Origin: CG03 sp034660675
GTDB taxonomy: Bacteria; CG03
Direction: 5' to 3'
NCBI GenBank assembly: GCA_034660675.1
Contig: JAYEJT010000100.1
Span: 1 to 12,228, forward strand
Length of the DNA: 12,228 nt
Both the position numbers and the translations under genes were made by a program. The stretch's first letter is position 1; every line of letters begins with the position of its first letter. This document shows, one piece after another, positions 1 through 6,657 of the stretch. The notes under the pieces were generated by a model. The model was not told the origin of the DNA, did no database searches, and saw only the letters and a list, made by a program, of their open reading frames with translations.

Positions 1-184
1 TGACGACGCTGTAAACCTCAACTCTTGTCAGATCCATTTTTTCGGCGAGGTAACTTATCATTTTTTCGGAGATGAAGCCCTCTTTTTCCTGGACAAGATG
101 AAGGCAGGGCAGAAGGGCCCCCTGCTTATAATTGTATTCCGCGAGGATTTTTTCCAACTCAATCATTAAAGCTTGTTTGGCCAT
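1..184 (-). CDS. NuoE/HydC-like [2Fe-2S] thioredoxin-fold protein, N-terminal part (runs off the window)
   Basis: Translating the minus strand from the ATG at 184-182 gives 61 open codons with no stop before the window edge, beginning MAKQALMIELEKILAEYN and ending near LTRVEVYSVV. The pattern of an N-terminal helix, then a P-x-L-x2-VQE-x2-GFIS stretch, then a helix ending in RVEVYSVV is the N-terminal helical part of the NuoE / 24-kDa NADH dehydrogenase family. The hydC gene at 1367 shows the same pattern (LIMILHDIQDIYGYIP ... ARIYEVITFYS). The four cluster-binding cysteines would lie beyond the edge, so cluster binding cannot be checked. NuoE-like proteins pass electrons between a flavin subunit and a partner such as a hydrogenase or formate dehydrogenase. 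It is encoded downstream of, and on the same strand as, the transporter at 275-1150, but has its own promoter-like boxes. Family assignment is fairly sure; the partner complex is unknown. Confidence 0.8.
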   Translation of the reverse strand, partial: MAKQALMIELEKILAEYNYKQGALLPCLHLVQEKEGFISEKMISYLAEKMDLTRVEVYSVV

Positions 185-191
185 TTAAGAG

Positions 192-220
192 ATAATAAAA
201 TATCAGCGCAATTTAGTCAA
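192..220 (-). promoter_or_regulatory. Predicted sigma70-like promoter of the NuoE-like gene
   Basis: Read on the minus strand, TTGACT (220-215) is followed after 17 bases by TATTAT (197-192). Only seven bases separate the -10 from the ATG at 184. A start site 6-8 bases past the -10 would fall on the start codon, implying a leaderless mRNA. No Shine-Dalgarno is visible. Predicted from sequence only. Confidence 0.55.
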
Positions 221-237
221 TAGCAAGGGTGTCATGA

Positions 238-268
238 TGGTGCCGGGCTTTCAGTTATTCAGTTATTG
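238..268 (+). repeat. Solitary copy of the RAYT element terminus (31 bp)
   Basis: These 31 bases are identical to 5735-5765, the left end of the transposase element downstream. Inside are two tandem copies of CAGTTATT (252-259 and 260-267). No inverted partner is visible between it and the window start, and on the other side the transporter gene begins, so this is a lone terminus rather than a full element. It lies 6 bp past the stop codon of the transporter gene. It may be a REP-like unit mobilised by the transposase in trans, or the remnant of a lost copy. Confidence 0.85.
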
Positions 269-274
269 GCATCT

Positions 275-1150
275 TTAGCCTCTTATGAGAAAGGCCGCGA
301 GCATGGACAGAACCAGCGCGACGGCGATGCGGGGCGTGAATTTTTCCCTGTAGAACAGGGAAGAGAGAAGTATGCTTATTATCATGGTGAGAGATATTAT
401 CCCCTGTACAAGGGAAAGAGGTCCCGTGCTCCACGCTTTGAGCATCATGTAATAGCCGGTGATGTTTAACACGCCGAGGGATATGCCGAGAAGAACAAGT
501 TTCGTTTTTTTGTTTGAGTTGAGAGGTTTTTCCGACCGAAGAAAGAATTTTCGCGCCCCGAAAGTGTAAGTGGCGGCCATCAGATAGGAAAAAAAGATAT
601 AAGGCAGTTTTTCGACATTCATGGCCGCGAGTTTTCCTGTTGTCATAGAAAGGGCGATGGCCACTGCCGCCACAAGTATGTATATCACTCCCTGTCTGTG
701 CGACTTTGAGTCATCCCGCGCGGTTTTAACCACGGCGTTTTTTTGAGAGAGCATAATCAGCGTTATCACGGCCATAACCATTCCGGCGGCCTGTCTCAGC
801 GACGGCCTGTCCGCGAAAAATATTATTCCTATGAGCATCACGAAAACAGAATTCAGTTTGTTCAGGGGCATGGCTATGTTCGCGGGGATGTGTTTCATAG
901 CCGATATTTTGCAGCTTGTTCCCAGCGCCCAGAAAAAAGAATTTATTCCGGCGTAAAAAAGAACGGTTCCCGTATCGGGGAATTGCGAGCCGGATAAAAG
1001 CAGAACGGCGAAGGCAAGAACCGCGACGGTGACGGACTGTATGTTGACAAGATGAAAGCTGCGGAAACCGCATTCCGCGCCCACCTTGTAAAGAAAATTT
1101 ATGATGCCGTAAATAAAAGTGGCGCCGAGAGCGTATGTGAACCAGTTCAT
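275..1150 (-). CDS. EamA/DMT-superfamily membrane transporter
   Basis: A 291-residue, strongly hydrophobic protein with ten predicted transmembrane segments at about residues 3-22, 35-53, 62-80, 88-111, 119-135, 153-171, 183-199, 217-236, 246-266 and 273-289. This is the two-times-five helix plan of EamA (drug/metabolite transporter) proteins. The loop after helix 9 carries the charged REKF motif that commonly follows the penultimate helix in this family. A polar linker (about 137-153, KNAVVKTARDDSKSHR) joins the two halves. Members export amino acids, nucleosides, sugars or polyamine-like compounds across the inner membrane, and the substrate cannot be read from sequence. It is transcribed divergently from the hydrogenase operon, with 216 bp between start codons. 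The ATG at 1150-1148 has no clear Shine-Dalgarno but has promoter boxes just upstream. Family is confident; substrate unknown. Confidence 0.88.
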   Translation of the reverse strand: MNWFTYALGATFIYGIINFLYKVGAECGFRSFHLVNIQSVTVAVLAFAVLLLSGSQFPDTGTVLFYAGINSFFWALGTSCKISAMKHIPANIAMPLNKLNSVFVMLIGIIFFADRPSLRQAAGMVMAVITLIMLSQKNAVVKTARDDSKSHRQGVIYILVAAVAIALSMTTGKLAAMNVEKLPYIFFSYLMAATYTFGARKFFLRSEKPLNSNKKTKLVLLGISLGVLNITGYYMMLKAWSTGPLSLVQGIISLTMIISILLSSLFYREKFTPRIAVALVLSMLAAFLIRG

Positions 1151-1158
1151 AGGCGTAA

Positions 1159-1186
1159 ATTACATAAAAGAGCCCTCAGGTGTCAA
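1159..1186 (-). promoter_or_regulatory. Predicted sigma70-like promoter of the EamA transporter gene
   Basis: On the minus strand TTGACA (1186-1181, perfect consensus) is followed by a 16-bp spacer and TGTAAT (1164-1159, five of six bases). Eight bases then lead to the ATG at 1150, so the predicted start site is at or within two bases of the start codon and no ribosome-binding site fits. Confidence 0.6.
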
Positions 1187-1208
1187 ATATCAAAAAATAA
1201 AATGAAAT

Positions 1209-1296
1209 AAAATGGGGACGTCATTCATTTTCAGCTTTACATTTGCGGCAGTATTTTTACGTTTTCCGTTAATAATATTAAGGACGTCCCCATTTT
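1209..1296. repeat. 88-bp MITE-like segment with perfect 14-bp inverted ends
   Basis: AAAATGGGGACGTC at 1209-1222 is the exact reverse complement of 1283-1296. The 60 bases between hold no gene. Within them a 13-bp palindrome (TTAATA-A-TATTAA, 1269-1281) abuts the right arm. The segment sits between the two divergent promoters (1159-1186 and 1327-1354). Inverted GGGGACGTC ends around a short non-coding core suggest a small non-autonomous element. A hairpin or a regulator-binding region is the alternative. The ends are unrelated in sequence to the RAYT termini at 5735 and 6646. Confidence 0.6.
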
Positions 1297-1326
1297 CCTA
1301 CAGAACCCCCTGAGCCATTTTTTTAT

Positions 1327-1354
1327 TTGACTTTTTGGGGTTATTTTCTACAAT
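1327..1354 (+). promoter_or_regulatory. Predicted promoter of the hydCBA operon
   Basis: TTGACT (1327-1332), a 16-bp spacer and TACAAT (1349-1354) match a sigma70-type promoter. The -10 ends 12 bases before the ATG at 1367, so a leader of only about five bases is predicted from that start. No Shine-Dalgarno is present. Confidence 0.55.
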
Positions 1355-1366
1355 TACGTCTGAAAA

Positions 1367-1849
1367 ATGAAAGACAAAAAAACAATGAAAACGCTTGAGG
1401 AAATCGTTGCGCCGTGGAAGGGCAAAAAAGGCAACCTTATAATGATCCTGCACGACATACAGGATATTTACGGATACATTCCGCGGGATGTTTCGCTGAA
1501 GCTCTCGAAACTTCTGGCTGAGCCAATGGCGAGAATCTATGAGGTTATAACTTTTTACAGTTATTTCAAGCTGAAGCCTCCGGGAAAGCACAAAATTTCC
1601 GTGTGCATGGGCACGGCCTGTTATCTGAAAGGCGCGCCCGGAATTCTGGAGGAGCTGAAAACACTCCTTGACGTGGAAGAGGGAGAGATGACATCCGACG
1701 GTCTTTTCCAGCTTGAGGTCGTCAGATGTTTCGGCTGCTGCGGCCTGGCGCCGGCGATAATGGTTGACGGAAAAGTTTACGGCGGCGTGAAAAAAGAAGA
1801 GCTGCTGTCTATTCTTTCCGAGTACACGGAAGAACCCAAAAGACGATGA
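1367..1849 (+). CDS. hydC: [FeFe] hydrogenase subunit HydC (NuoE-like, [2Fe-2S])
   Basis: This 160-residue protein is of typical NuoE/HydC length. The N-terminal helical part spans about residues 8-70 (IYGYIPRDVS, RIYEVITFYSYF). A thioredoxin-fold domain follows with Cys80-x4-Cys85 (CMGTAC) and Cys121-x3-Cys125 (CFGCC), the four ligands of the [2Fe-2S] cluster; Cys124 is an extra cysteine. The GLAPAIMVDGKVYGGV stretch (126-141) is diagnostic of the family. In trimeric hydrogenases this subunit relays electrons next to the flavin subunit HydB in the cytoplasm. It is the first gene of a three-gene operon and overlaps hydB by four bases (ATGA). The start at 1367 is 12 bases past a -10 box. An in-frame ATG at 1385 (MKTLEEIV) would start the protein directly at the conserved part and is a real alternative, as neither start has a Shine-Dalgarno. 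No full complex I gene set is nearby, so a respiratory NuoE is unlikely. Confidence 0.93.
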   Translation: MKDKKTMKTLEEIVAPWKGKKGNLIMILHDIQDIYGYIPRDVSLKLSKLLAEPMARIYEVITFYSYFKLKPPGKHKISVCMGTACYLKGAPGILEELKTLLDVEEGEMTSDGLFQLEVVRCFGCCGLAPAIMVDGKVYGGVKKEELLSILSEYTEEPKRR

Positions 1850-3954
1850 AATTTGAAGACCTGAAAAAGATAAGGGAAAAGGCCTCTTCCGAAAAAGGTG
1901 CCTGGGTAAAAGTCGGCATGAGCACTTGCGGAATAGCCGCCGGCGCGGAAAAGGTTTATGACAGGATTGTCAGTTTAGCCGCGGACAGGGGAACAGACAT
2001 AAAAGTGAAAAAGACGGGGTGTCTCGGCATGTGCTACGCCGAGCCGCTTGTTGAGGTGCACAAACCGGGTTTGCCGGATGTTCTTTACGGCTGGGTAAAT
2101 GAGGAAACGTCGGGCAGGATTCTGAGCGACCATGTAGAAAGAGACTGGTTCTTAAACGGCCACGCTGTTTCACTGAATATAAAGCGTCCTCACGAAAAGA
2201 CCGTTTCTGTTGAAGGGATAAAGAAAGTCTTTCTCATTCGCGACACTTCTTCGGACAATTCTTCAAAACTACGTGATTTTCATCACCATCTTGTTTCAAG
2301 TTTAAAGGAAAAAGGCTTTGACGGCCGCATTCAGATTGTGCGCGCGCGTGACCTCGGAGTCTATAACAAGGGTATCGTGGTGAAAATTCTTCCTGACAAT
2401 ATTGTCATGGCCGGGGCTTCATCCGACGATATAGAAAAGGCCATAAATTCTTATCTGGAAAAAGGCCGTTTGCCGGAAGAGATGATTCTGAAGAACCATC
2501 CGTCACAGACACGCATTGTTTTGAGAAACAGCGGCCGCATAGATCCGGGCAGCATAGAAGATTATATAGTCCAGGGCGGTTTTACGGGCCTTGAAAAAGC
2601 GCTTTCCGGAAAGCCGCGGGAAATTATTGATGAAATGAAAAAGAGCGCTTTGAGAGGCCGTGGCGGCGGAGGTTATCCTGCGTGGCTCAAATGGACAGCG
2701 GCGGCGAAAGAAGAATCTTCAGAGAAATATATAATATGCAATGGTGACGAGGGGGATCCCGGCGCCTACATGGATAGAAGCGTTATGGAGGGAGATCCCT
2801 ATTCTCTTGTCGAGGGCATGACCATAGCCGCCCGCGCCATAGGCGCTTCGCACGGATTTTTTTATATAAGAGCGGAGTATCCCATAGCCATAGATAGGGT
2901 TAAAAATGCGATAAAAAGAGCGGATGAAGAGGGTTTCCTCGGAAAAAATATTATGGGTTCGGGTTTTGACTTTGATCTTGAGGTGAGGCTCGGAGCCGGA
3001 GCTTTTGTCTGCGGAGAGGAGACGGCTCTCATAGCATCCATGCACGGAAAGCGGGGAATGCCGGTTCCCAAACCGCCGTATCCTAGCCACAGCGGCTTGT
3101 GGGGAAAACCAACCGTTATTAACAATGTGGAAAGTCTCGCCAATGTGCCTTTCATCATGCAGCACGGAGGTGACGCTTTCTCCTCCATGGGCACCGACAG
3201 GTCCAAAGGCACCAAAGTTTTTTCTCTGACGGGAAAAGTCGCCAATTCAGGCCTTGTGGAAATAGAGATGGGTCTCACCCTCCGTCAGGTTGTTTTTGAT
3301 ATAGGCGGCGGTATGGGCTTTGGCGCCAAGATAAAAGCTGTGCAGACGGGAGGCCCTTCGGGGGGCGTGATTCCAGAAAATTTTTTAGACACATCCATAA
3401 GTTTTGACAGTCTGAAGAGCCTGGGCTCAATAATGGGTTCGGGCGGAATGATTGTCATGGACGAAAGTGACTGCATGGTGGACATAGCCAAATTTTATCT
3501 GCAATTCTGTGTTGACGAGTCCTGCGGGAAATGCGCGCCCTGCCGCATAGGCGGTTATCAGATGCTTCAGATTCTTAACAGAATAACATCGGGGAATTCC
3601 GAGCCCGGTGACAAAAGAAAACTGCAGGCGATATCGCTTGCCATGGGGAAGGCTTCACTGTGCGGCCTCGGCCAGACAGCGCCGAATTCCGTTATTTCCA
3701 TGATGCATTATTTCGCGGATGAGTACAAAGAACACACGGAAGAAGGCTTCTGCCGGGCGGGGAAATGCAAATCCCTTGTTTCCTACAGAATTGTTCAGGA
3801 CAAATGCAAGCGCTGCGGGCTTTGTGTCAAGCACTGCCCCGTTAACGCCATTTCGGGAGACAGGGAGAAAGGTTATTTCATAGATTTTAAGAAATGCGTG
3901 AAATGCGGGAAGTGTTTTGACGTGTGTAAATTCGGAGCGATTTTAAAAAAATGA
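1846..3954 (+). CDS. hydB: [FeFe] hydrogenase flavoprotein subunit HydB (NuoF-like)
   Basis: A 702-residue diaphorase subunit that exchanges electrons with NAD(H) through FMN. An N-terminal thioredoxin-like [2Fe-2S] domain lies at about residues 20-110, with Cys28, Cys59 and Cys63 visible; the first cysteine of the usual pair is Gly24. The NuoF core (about 220-610) has the FMN/NADH glycine motif GRGGGGYPAWLKW (271-283), CNGDEGDPGAYMDR (298-311) and GAGAFVCGEETALIASMHG (383-401). Its [4Fe-4S] ligands are Cys560, Cys563 and Cys566 (CGKCAPC) and Cys606. The C-terminal tail has two [4Fe-4S] ferredoxin motifs, Cys654/657/660/664 and Cys684/687/690/694. This domain order is that of HydB in trimeric, often electron-bifurcating, hydrogenases and is longer than respiratory NuoF (about 440 residues). 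The gene overlaps hydC and hydA by ATGA at both ends, implying translational coupling. Bifurcation itself is inferred from family, not shown. Confidence 0.95.
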   Translation: MKFEDLKKIREKASSEKGAWVKVGMSTCGIAAGAEKVYDRIVSLAADRGTDIKVKKTGCLGMCYAEPLVEVHKPGLPDVLYGWVNEETSGRILSDHVERDWFLNGHAVSLNIKRPHEKTVSVEGIKKVFLIRDTSSDNSSKLRDFHHHLVSSLKEKGFDGRIQIVRARDLGVYNKGIVVKILPDNIVMAGASSDDIEKAINSYLEKGRLPEEMILKNHPSQTRIVLRNSGRIDPGSIEDYIVQGGFTGLEKALSGKPREIIDEMKKSALRGRGGGGYPAWLKWTAAAKEESSEKYIICNGDEGDPGAYMDRSVMEGDPYSLVEGMTIAARAIGASHGFFYIRAEYPIAIDRVKNAIKRADEEGFLGKNIMGSGFDFDLEVRLGAGAFVCGEETALIASMHGKRGMPVPKPPYPSHSGLWGKPTVINNVESLANVPFIMQHGGDAFSSMGTDRSKGTKVFSLTGKVANSGLVEIEMGLTLRQVVFDIGGGMGFGAKIKAVQTGGPSGGVIPENFLDTSISFDSLKSLGSIMGSGGMIVMDESDCMVDIAKFYLQFCVDESCGKCAPCRIGGYQMLQILNRITSGNSEPGDKRKLQAISLAMGKASLCGLGQTAPNSVISMMHYFADEYKEHTEEGFCRAGKCKSLVSYRIVQDKCKRCGLCVKHCPVNAISGDREKGYFIDFKKCVKCGKCFDVCKFGAILKK

Positions 3955-5702
3955 AAAAAGTGAAAGCTGTTATAAACGGTCTGCTGGTTGAAACAGAACA
4001 GGGCACGACCATTCTTGACGCGGCGAAGCTGGTTCAGGTGAAGATACCGACGCTGTGCAAGCATCCGGATCTTATCTCTTCCGCTTCATGCGGTATATGT
4101 ATCGTGGAAGTGGAGGGGACAGGAAAATATCTGAGAGCCTGCTGCACGCCTCTTGAGGATGGGATGAAGATAAACACCCACACCCCGGAGATTGTGGCCA
4201 TCAGGAGGACGGTTCTAGAGCTTATTCTTTCCAATCACCCCAACGACTGCCTTCAATGCGGCAGAAATAACAACTGCGAGCTTCAGCGCCTGGCCGCGGA
4301 TTTCGGCATAAGAGACGAGGATTTTCCCAAATATCTGAGGGATATTCCGAAGGATGATTCCACCGGCACCATTGTTCTTGATCCGCAGAAATGTATTCTC
4401 TGCGGCCGCTGTGTTGATGTATGCAGAAATGTACAGAATGTCTGGGCGCTGTCTTTTCTGGAAAGGGGTTTTTCAACCAGAATTTCACCGGCCGGCGAGA
4501 TAGACCTTGCCGATTCTCCCTGTGTGCGCTGCGGCCAGTGCTCGGCTCATTGTCCGACGGGTGCCATTGTGGAATATGACCACACCTCGGAGGTGTGGGA
4601 TGCCCTTAAAGACCCTGATAAATTCTGTGTTGTTCAGATAGCGCCTGCCGTGAGAGCCGCCATAGGCGAGGCGTTCGGCTATGAGCCCGGCGTTAATCTC
4701 ACCGGAAAACTGTATCAGGCCTTAAAAAGGCTGGGGTTTGACGCTGTTTTTGACACGAGTTTCGGGGCGGATGTGACAATAATGGAGGAGGCGTCCGAGT
4801 TTGTTAAACGGTTTACAGGGGAGGGAGGTCCGCTGCCGCTTATCACGACCTGCTGTCCGTCATGGGTGGATTTTATGGAGAAATTCGAGAGCGATATGAT
4901 TCCGTGTTTTTCCTCATGCAAATCGCCTCACGAGATTCTCGGCGTGCTGTCAAAAACCTATTATGCCGAAAAAAACAAAATAGACCCGGCCAAAATATAC
5001 ATGGCTTCTATTATGCCCTGTACCTCCAAAAAATACGAAATCAAACGCAGCGACGAGATGTCGGCTTCGGGTTATCAGGACATAGATTCCGTTCTCACCA
5101 CGAGGGAGATTGCCCGTATGATATATCAGGCGGGAATAAAGTTTAACGAGTTGCCGGAGCGCGGCGCGGATAGTCTGCTCGGTGAATACAGCGGGGCCGG
5201 CGTTATTTTCGGTTCAACCGGAGGCGTGATGGAAGCCGCCCTGAGGACGGCTTATTATATGATCACGGGGAGTAATCTGGAGAAAATTGATTTTAAGGAT
5301 ATTCGCGGTCTCCCCGGCGTTAAAGAATCCGAAATTAAAATACAGGGTAAAAAAATACGAGTTGCCGTTGCTCACGGCCTCGCCAATGTGGAACATGTCA
5401 TCAGCAAAAGTCGAAAGGCCATGGCCGCGGGAGAAGAACCGCCCTATCATTTTATAGAAGTTATGGCTTGTCTTGGCGGTTGCGTCGGCGGCGGAGGTCA
5501 GCCCTACGGGGTGACGGACGAACTCAGAAAGAAAAGGGCAGCCGCTCTTTACAGCGATGATCTTTCAAAAAAGATAAGGTTTTCACATGATAACCCGGAT
5601 GTAAAAAAAGTTTATAAAGATTTTCTGGGTGAGCCTCTCGGCGAAAAATCAGAAAAACTTATGCATACGCGTTACAAAGCGCGCCCGCTTTACAAAAAAT
5701 AA
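3951..5702 (+). CDS. hydA: [FeFe] hydrogenase catalytic subunit HydA
   Basis: This 583-residue protein reduces protons to H2 or oxidises H2 at the H-cluster. Domain order: a plant-type [2Fe-2S] ferredoxin domain (Cys36, Cys47, Cys50, Cys64 or 65); a His-ligated [4Fe-4S] site (His96, Cys100, Cys103, Cys109); two [4Fe-4S] motifs (Cys148/151/154/158 and Cys191/194/197/201); and the H-cluster domain. All three signature motifs are intact: L1 TTCCPSW (299-305), L2 MPCTSKKYE (355-363) and L3 E-V-M-A-C-L-G-G-C-V-G-G-G-G-Q-P (503-518). Cys301 is at the proton-transfer position, with Cys302, Cys357, Cys507 and Cys511 as cluster ligands. The length resembles clostridial CpI, without a C-terminal extension. 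With HydB and HydC this makes a group A3-type, NAD(H)- and ferredoxin-linked enzyme, cytoplasmic since no signal or membrane segment is seen. The maturases HydE, HydF and HydG are not in the window. Confidence 0.97.
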   Translation: MKKVKAVINGLLVETEQGTTILDAAKLVQVKIPTLCKHPDLISSASCGICIVEVEGTGKYLRACCTPLEDGMKINTHTPEIVAIRRTVLELILSNHPNDCLQCGRNNNCELQRLAADFGIRDEDFPKYLRDIPKDDSTGTIVLDPQKCILCGRCVDVCRNVQNVWALSFLERGFSTRISPAGEIDLADSPCVRCGQCSAHCPTGAIVEYDHTSEVWDALKDPDKFCVVQIAPAVRAAIGEAFGYEPGVNLTGKLYQALKRLGFDAVFDTSFGADVTIMEEASEFVKRFTGEGGPLPLITTCCPSWVDFMEKFESDMIPCFSSCKSPHEILGVLSKTYYAEKNKIDPAKIYMASIMPCTSKKYEIKRSDEMSASGYQDIDSVLTTREIARMIYQAGIKFNELPERGADSLLGEYSGAGVIFGSTGGVMEAALRTAYYMITGSNLEKIDFKDIRGLPGVKESEIKIQGKKIRVAVAHGLANVEHVISKSRKAMAAGEEPPYHFIEVMACLGGCVGGGGQPYGVTDELRKKRAAALYSDDLSKKIRFSHDNPDVKKVYKDFLGEPLGEKSEKLMHTRYKARPLYKK

Positions 5703-5734
5703 ATAGGCGGAGATGTCGCCGTGGTACTGGGTAC

Positions 5735-5763
5735 TGGTGCCGGGCTTTCAGTTATTCAGTTAT
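5735..5763 (+). repeat. Left inverted terminus of the RAYT element
   Basis: A 29-bp arm paired with 6646-6674. The match to the solitary copy at 238-268 runs two bases further, to 5765. It contains tandem CAGTTATT units (5749-5756, 5757-5764). The -35 box of the transposase promoter starts at its last base. Confidence 0.85.
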
Positions 5764-5791
5764 TGACAGTTTGAAAAGTGTATTTTAAAAT
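5763..5791 (+). promoter_or_regulatory. Predicted transposase promoter overlapping the left terminus
   Basis: TTGACA (5763-5768, perfect consensus), a 17-bp spacer and TAAAAT (5786-5791). The ATG follows after five bases, so the predicted start site is on or just inside the start codon and the mRNA would be leaderless. Because the -35 touches the terminal repeat, a transposase bound there could shut off its own gene; that is an inference. Confidence 0.65.
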
Positions 5792-5796
5792 GCAGT

Positions 5797-6657
5797 ATGA
5801 GCAGATTATTGCGCGTTGATCTTGAGGGTTATTGGTATCATGTTATAGCCCGCGGTAATGCGAAACAGAAAATATTTCGTGAGACCGGGGATTATCGGTA
5901 TTATCTTTCCCTGCTGGATAAAGCACTTGTTAATAAAGGTGGGCATATAGGATGTTTTTGTTTAATGCCTAACCATGTACATCTTCTCATTTATCGCGGA
6001 AAAAGGGAATTGTCCGAAATTATCCACTGGGTTCATTCGAAGTATAGCCATGTCTTTAATACCCGCTATAAACGTGTGGGGCATTTGTTTCAGGGACGTT
6101 ATAGATCCTTGATGGTGCTTAATGAAACATATCTTAGAAACCTTTTGATTTATGTTCATAACAATCCGCGACGAGCTAATTTGGTTAAAAAAAATAGAAC
6201 TTATTTGTGGAGCAGTGAGCAGTATTATCTTGGAAAACAAATCCAATACGATTCATTTAAATTCGTGCCGGGATTTGAAGGCCGGGACAGAATAACAGAA
6301 TATAAAGCAATGTCCAAAACCACATCTGAATTGACAATACCCATATACAAGTCATTTATCGGAACGGATAGTGATGCAAAGCGAATTAGTAGAAGAAAGG
6401 CGGGTAGGACAAGTAAATTTCGATATGAAAGACGAGAGAAAAATACCATGTTTGAAATTGCAGCAACAGTGGCAAAAACTTGGGGGGTATCGGTAGAAGA
6501 ATTAAAAAGTAAAAGCCGGAGAAGAAAAATATCTTCTGTCAGAAAACGTATTATCAAAATGATGGTTGGTAGCGGATATGGAGCTTCTGAGATAAGTCGT
6601 TTTTTTGGTAGAGTTCCAAGTTATGTTGTTGAAGTTGCTCATGCCATAACTGAATAA
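5797..6657 (+). CDS. REP-associated tyrosine (Y1/HUH) transposase with DnaA domain IV-like C-terminus
   Basis: A 286-residue protein. The N-terminal half is a Y1 transposase domain of the RAYT (TnpA-REP) type. It opens with YWYHVIARGNAKQKIF (12-27), has the metal-binding HUH motif in MPNHVHLLI (57-65; His60 and His62), HLFQGRYRSLMV (97-108), and the probable catalytic tyrosine Tyr119 in LIYVHNNPRRANLV (117-130). The enzyme is expected to nick and rejoin single-stranded DNA at the element's ends. Residues about 218-283 (EIAATVAKTWGVSVEELKSKS, then RKRIIKMMVGSGYGASEISRFFGR) follow the pattern of DnaA domain IV, a helix-turn-helix that reads duplex DNA. The DnaA signature GRDHSTV is replaced by GRVPSYVV. 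The final codons and TAA stop lie inside the right terminus. Codon choice looks more AT-rich than in the hydrogenase genes, in keeping with a mobile origin. It looks intact. Confidence 0.9.
   Translation: MSRLLRVDLEGYWYHVIARGNAKQKIFRETGDYRYYLSLLDKALVNKGGHIGCFCLMPNHVHLLIYRGKRELSEIIHWVHSKYSHVFNTRYKRVGHLFQGRYRSLMVLNETYLRNLLIYVHNNPRRANLVKKNRTYLWSSEQYYLGKQIQYDSFKFVPGFEGRDRITEYKAMSKTTSELTIPIYKSFIGTDSDAKRISRRKAGRTSKFRYERREKNTMFEIAATVAKTWGVSVEELKSKSRRRKISSVRKRIIKMMVGSGYGASEISRFFGRVPSYVVEVAHAITE

Noticed and set aside
252..267. Tandem CAGTTATT units as part of a CRISPR or iteron array
   Set aside because: There are only two 8-bp units per site with no spacers, and they belong to a transposon terminus that recurs at 5735 and 6646.
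743..997. Plus-strand open frame inside the EamA transporter gene
   Set aside because: It is a shadow of the minus-strand membrane protein, with no recognisable motif or promoter.
1269..1281. The TTAATA-A-TATTAA palindrome as a Rex (NADH-sensing) operator controlling hydCBA
   Set aside because: It lacks the TTGTGAA/TTCACAA or TTGTTAA/TTAACAA half-sites and spacing expected for Rex, and it lies about 45 bp upstream of the -35. It may simply be part of the 88-bp segment.
2862..3278. Minus-strand open frame of 138 codons inside hydB
   Set aside because: It is antisense to the conserved FMN/NADH-binding core, whose coding strand is certain; it has no family resemblance.
1367..5702. Complex I (nuoEFG) instead of a hydrogenase
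   Set aside because: The third gene has all three H-cluster motifs (TTCCPSW, MPCxxKxxE, ExMxCxxGCxxGGGQP), and no membrane subunits of complex I are present.
5706..5720. GGCG...CGCC hairpin after hydA as a rho-independent terminator
   Set aside because: The stem is only four base pairs and no T-run follows, so it does not qualify.
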